Positions 59,830 to 64,000 of a stretch of DNA of 64,000 nt are shown piece by piece; the first letter of the stretch is position 1; each line of letters begins with the position of its first letter. The stretch spans positions 19,387,447-19,451,446 of the forward strand of contig NC_092364.1 of the NCBI RefSeq assembly GCF_030848805.1, written 5' to 3'. This stretch comes from Temnothorax longispinosus. Its lineage: Eukaryota > Arthropoda > Insecta > Hymenoptera > Formicidae. The notes under the pieces are model-generated. The model saw only the letters and a list, made by a program, of their open reading frames with translations. It searched no databases and was not told where the DNA came from. A program made the translations under genes and the position numbers.

Positions 59830-61148
59830 GGTAATAGGCTTAAAAACGACCGGAAAGGAAGGACTCTCCCCGATTCATCTCGAATCAGCTCCTCTCAGCC
59901 GCCCTAAAGAACTCGCGCGCGATAAAGACCGGTCACGTTACTAATGCGTGTTTACCCACGCACTGGCTTTTCGTATGTACATACCGTATAATCTTAGGTG
60001 CTCTTCCTCTCCCCTCCCGTCTTTCCATAGGCTTTTTAATACTCGTTCGTTGCTTCCGGTTATAACTATTGTAAGATCTACGACTGGCAAGCGTATTTTA
60101 CGAGATAATCGAGGCTTAGAGGTGTGTCCCTGCCTCGTGCTCTCTTCGTTGGATTTTGAGGATGTAATAAAACATATGTATAAAGAAGTAAATATATGTA
60201 TGTGTATAAATGTATAGAGTTGGCCTAAATCAAACACGGATAATAACATTCTTTACTCTATTTAATTTATTTTACGAATGGTTATAGAACGTCGAGTCGC
60301 TATAATGACTGGCTCATTGCAGCCAATAAACGAACGCTTACCCTTATTTAACTTTCATTACTAGCGCGTAAACTGAGCTTTATTGATATTTGCTTAGAAG
60401 AATCAAAGCCACGGATAAGATGCTTTGGTCACGCGTAGACTATCAGGTTTTATCCGATCTTAAGCCCGTGTCAAAATGCTACGTTCGCAGATTTATGTCT
60501 ACGTCATTATTTGGTTATAGCAAAAATATTTTCTCTTTTTCTATCATTTTCTAACGAAACAAGATCATTCTTATAATTTCTATTAAATATGCATAATTAA
60601 ATATAAGTACAGTAAAATAAGATCGTTGACACACATCAAACCGGCATTGCCAGCATTAAAGAGGACGAGGTTTATCTTAATGGGAAGGGAAAATAATAGA
60701 CTTGTAACGCAATTAACTTTTCCTCCTGGCCAGCTGCAGAATTCCTCGAGAGCGCTTTAAGCATCGATCCCGAAGGAGAATTCTCATTCTCCGAACGATT
60801 CGACTTTTATAGCTGTAACGATCACCGCGTTAAAAAGGAGTAGTCAGTGAAACGAAGAGCCGTTTTATAAGGGTTCTTCCAGCTCCGAAGTCTATTACGA
60901 CGGTTGAATAGCGAGATATCGACGTTGCTGGACGAAAACGGATCTTTCCACGCTTTTTACGATTTGTTTACAGCAATCTCGCCTTCCTGCAAACGTTATC
61001 CGTTTAGACAATCGCGTGAACCTGCTTGGATCGTTAGATAAGAAACTCGTAAGATGAGCAATTGTTGCAAATCGTTGGTTCTTGCCTGCGAAAATCTTTT
61101 CTTAGAGAATCTTAGACCAGTATACTTTAATCAAATTTTTGCGAGTTA
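59830..61148. other. gene-free stretch
   Basis: No gene recognised. Mostly AT-rich from about 60180 to 60660 and again after 61020. The 102-codon minus-strand frame at 59941-60249 overlaps an 89-codon plus-strand frame. Confidence 0.6.
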
Positions 61149-61273
61149 CAAATTAACTGCAAATTGTAAGTTAGATAAAAAGCTACAAAGTTGAACTTTT
61201 TTTTCGTTGTTTCAATAGCAAACAAACGTGGGAAGTACGAACGTGCGAAGCTTATCTTATCCCAGAAATGGTT
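61149..61273 (+). repeat. Diverged duplication, copy 1
   Basis: CAAATTAA, then TAGATAAAAAG, a T-run, TTTCAATA, and GAAGCTT...CAGAAAT recur in the same order at 62406-62527. The first 42 bases align without gaps at about 76% identity by eye. An 81-codon frame (61191-61436) covers most of this copy; in copy 2 the matching frame is preserved for about 20 codons and then stops. No family recognised. Confidence 0.55.
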
Positions 61274-62338
61274 AGTGCTCAGCAAGGGATGTTCATACTT
61301 AATTTCTTATCTTGTAGAAGCGCACACTCTTGAGATTGCATCCCCATCCTTTCTTCAGGATCGTCGAACACTGACTTACATTGAATTTCAGCATGGTATA
61401 TATCCTAGTCAGCGTGATATATGCCGATGCACATAGTGGTTTTGAACAGGTCGCGTGGGCGAACTAGACAATCGTTTTACAAATGATCGTTGGTCAAGAC
61501 GATGGCAGCACCGATCGAAGATCGGTTTCCGAAGATCAGTTTTTCTAAGAGTTCCATTATTCTCTTAGAATACGATATGATTAAAAAACGGAAAAATAAT
61601 ACTAGAATAACAAAAATGTTATTTGTTATAAAAATACTTCGACATAATAAACATAAAAAAAAGTTATTTCTTCTAAAACGCAATTAAAAATGTCGCAGGA
61701 AATATATGATATTTAATCTAAGTACAATAAATTTAGGGACATGCATGCGTCACAACTGTCACAAGAGTCATTTGCCATTAATAATAGACAGTTGTGTAAA
61801 ATGGAAATATAATCGCTCGTCGAGATACCATTGTGAGAAAATGCCGATTGCACAATGCAAATAAGGTCCAGACCGCCTATCCTGGTTCGGAATCGGCCCC
61901 CCTGCAGGCAAAACTGCCTTTTCTACGGCGCGCGACATTTGTTATTTGGTCGACTAAAAATGTGTCACAATCCATACAAAAAGGGTATTTCAAAAAATGT
62001 ACAATAGCTAGAACCAACAAATTAGCAGGCTCCTTCCGTTATGTATTACCGTTGTTCACAGTAGGGGTGGAACCGTACCGTCTGCCTGAAAGAGAAAAGT
62101 CGTGTTTTCCCGACGCACCGTATCTAAAGAGCTGTCATCTCCGTTTCTTTAAAAGTCACTACGTCTACATTCACTTCGTCAGGCATTAACATGATATTCT
62201 CTTCCCCGTCAAGAGAATCATCCCTACAAATAACGTGAAAATGGACAATCGACATGGCATCTAGTTTACTGAAGATAAAAAATTGCCGATAGATTAATTT
62301 ATTAGCGTATTAATATACATATATTATTTCAAATCCTG
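61274..62338. other. gene-free stretch between duplicate copies
   Basis: No gene recognised. A 118-codon frame (61833-62189) starts with a GTG rather than ATG and matches nothing I know. The segment is AT-rich at 61560-61740. An 8-bp inverted repeat with a possible bulged extension lies at 62193-62221. Confidence 0.55.
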
Positions 62339-62396
62339 AAAGTTTTGTATATATATTCTATTAATATATAAAATATAAATAGATATACAAAACTTT
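62339..62396. repeat. AT-rich 14-bp inverted repeat
   Basis: AAAGTTTTGTATAT (62339-62352) and its exact reverse complement (62383-62396) flank a 30-base AT-rich loop. It lies 10 bases before copy 2 of the diverged duplication, so it may belong to that element. Confidence 0.6.
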
Positions 62397-62405
62397 TATA
62401 AATTG

Positions 62406-62527
62406 CAAATTAATCTGAAATTATAAACTAGATAAAAAGTTACGAAAACGGATTTTTTTTTCATCATTTCAATAACGAGCAAATCCGAAGTACAAATGCG
62501 TGAAGCTTTATTATCACAGAAATTGTC
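62406..62527 (+). repeat. Diverged duplication, copy 2
   Basis: Partner of 61149-61273, offset by 1255-1257 bases along its whole length, so it has almost no net insertion or deletion. The T-run followed by TTTCAATA is like a splice-acceptor tract in both copies, but no usable exon follows here. Confidence 0.55.
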
Positions 62528-64000
62528 ATAAAAAGATTTGAATAAGTTATGGACTAAATTATTCCTATCATTCGCTGTTGTAAATATGCTGAATTTTCAA
62601 AGGCGCGTAATTATGTTTCGACAAAGGAGCCTTACACGCCTGGCGACAGACGATGATTGTTTCTCCCAAATCAGACTACCGTATACCGAATCGTCGCGAC
62701 AAATGAAATATCGTTTCACGGTACATCCGACAGACAGACCAGACGGACATACCGGTCCAGGCACAATCGACACATCGTGGCGACCCATCGCCGGCGACGC
62801 AGAAACCAGAGACAGTCGCGGCATACGGACTAAGGCGGCTCGTTAGGTTCAAAATAGTTGGACCACTACTAATTCAAGCTGACATAATTGGGGGTGTTTG
62901 TTACCTGCACACCCTCGTACGAGCGCTCCTCGTACAAGATCGTATAACGAAGAAGAACATGGAAAACCTCTTCGGGCGATCCTAGGGGTCGATAGGCGAT
63001 GCTATCGTCGCCCGACAGCTTGTAGCCCAACGTGCTCTCATCCTCCACCTTCTCTCGCTCTCCTCTCTCTCTTATTCTACCTTACGCCGATCTTCTTTCT
63101 TTCGATATACTTCCCGTCTCTCTCTTAACGCTATCCTGACCTCTCTACTTCGCCTTCGGTATACACCGCTCTCGCCAAGCAGGAACAGCATTCTCTTCTT
63201 TTCCTGGTAACTTTTCCTCGTACACCTCTGTCCCGCTCCTCTCTTCGACGTCTTTCCTCTCGCCTTTGTCGCTCGATATATACGCAGATATATCTATACA
63301 GGAACCTAGCCGATGACCCTCCGATAGCCGAGAGATAGCCGCCAGATATTCGCAAACTGGAGACAGCGCTCTCGGCTCGATCCACCGTGAAATTCGTGCG
63401 TGTCTACAGGCTTCGCCAGAAGACTTGGCTTTTGATGTTTTCGATACCATTCTGCATCTTTGTATTTATAATGTTTTATAGTATTTATAGTATTTTAGAG
63501 ATGACCGAATAAGTATTTATCTTTCTGTGGTATTATAACAATGTTGTAAAATAAATTTTTGTCAGAAAATTGTAAAGAAAGCATTTGTTTGTTACAATTG
63601 TTAAAGTAAAGATTACTTGAATCGTCTTATAGAGATCGAATACGTTCATGTGTCCGTAAAGTCTGGCTCTCGTCGATTACGAGCGGCTCGCATCCAAATA
63701 TACGCGCGTTTTATGTTTCTGTATCGCCGCTCGCAGTCTCTCTTGCCCAATAATCGCTCCTTGATTTACCGACTTGACAGTGGAGAGAAAACCCGATGAG
63801 AGAGACTTCGTCTAACATTTCATAGTACCTATTGTAGAAAACTTATCTAACAACTCAACAGCATTTGCTTTCGAATCGTGTACCCTCGTCGCCCTGATGA
63901 TTGATTTCGATAAATTCTCGTGCGTTACACGAAAGGAAAACTGACACGGAGACATCATAAAATGAATCTGCTTAAACTGGGCTCTGAGTAGAACCGCACG
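62528..64000. other. gene-free stretch
   Basis: No gene recognised. C/T-rich around 63030-63260 and AT-rich at about 63450-63610. Frames of up to 102 codons are not supported by splice signals or family resemblance. Confidence 0.6.

Noticed and set aside
1..64000. Search for CRISPR arrays, operons, phage or bacterial defence genes
   Set aside because: No regularly spaced repeats, no ribosome-binding-site-led gene runs and no long non-overlapping frames; the sequence is of eukaryotic type.

Overview
The window reads as non-coding insect DNA, most likely hymenopteran and possibly from an ant. This rests on three things seen in the sequence: CpG is abundant rather than depleted, GC-rich stretches alternate with short AT-rich valleys, and long (GA)n/(CT)n microsatellites recur every few kilobases. 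That mix is typical of ant genomes, but I cannot name a species and other insects are possible. Nothing suggests a bacterial, viral or plasmid source.

I recognise no complete gene, rRNA, tRNA, known ncRNA or transposase/reverse transcriptase domain. The longest open frames (204-213 codons) are low-complexity S/P/L/R translations of CT-rich DNA or overlap equally long frames on the other strand. The window is best read as intergenic DNA or the inside of a very large intron. The best protein-coding candidate is a possible first coding exon at 15421-15674: a well-placed ATG, 84 open codons, then a good splice donor. A frame at 44765-45313 with codon-like base periodicity, and short frames at 12072, 38813 and 43173, are weaker.

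Layout. 1-7290: purine tracts, CA/CG and GAC repeats, AT-rich valleys and one TATA-like site. 7291-7440: a fold-back MITE-like element. 7441-21300: gene-free DNA with at least eight GA/CT tracts, a Z-DNA-prone tract and the 15421 exon candidate. 21300-22500: AT-rich DNA with two diverged copies of one repeat around a GC-rich island. 22500-34500: simple repeats, the longest CT tract (31755-31819), and a GGC-rich, G-quadruplex-prone stretch ending near 34309. 34500-47500: mixed, including the 44765 frame and a GA/CT pair. 47500-57000: gene-free, with a dense G-quadruplex motif (54758) and a near-perfect 28-bp hairpin (56251-56323). 57000-64000: Z-DNA-prone and CT/GA inverted tracts, then AT-rich DNA with a diverged 125-bp duplication (61149/62406) and an AT-rich inverted repeat.

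There is no operon or gene system to describe. The items most worth following are the 56251 hairpin, the 15421 exon candidate, the MITE and the two diverged duplications.
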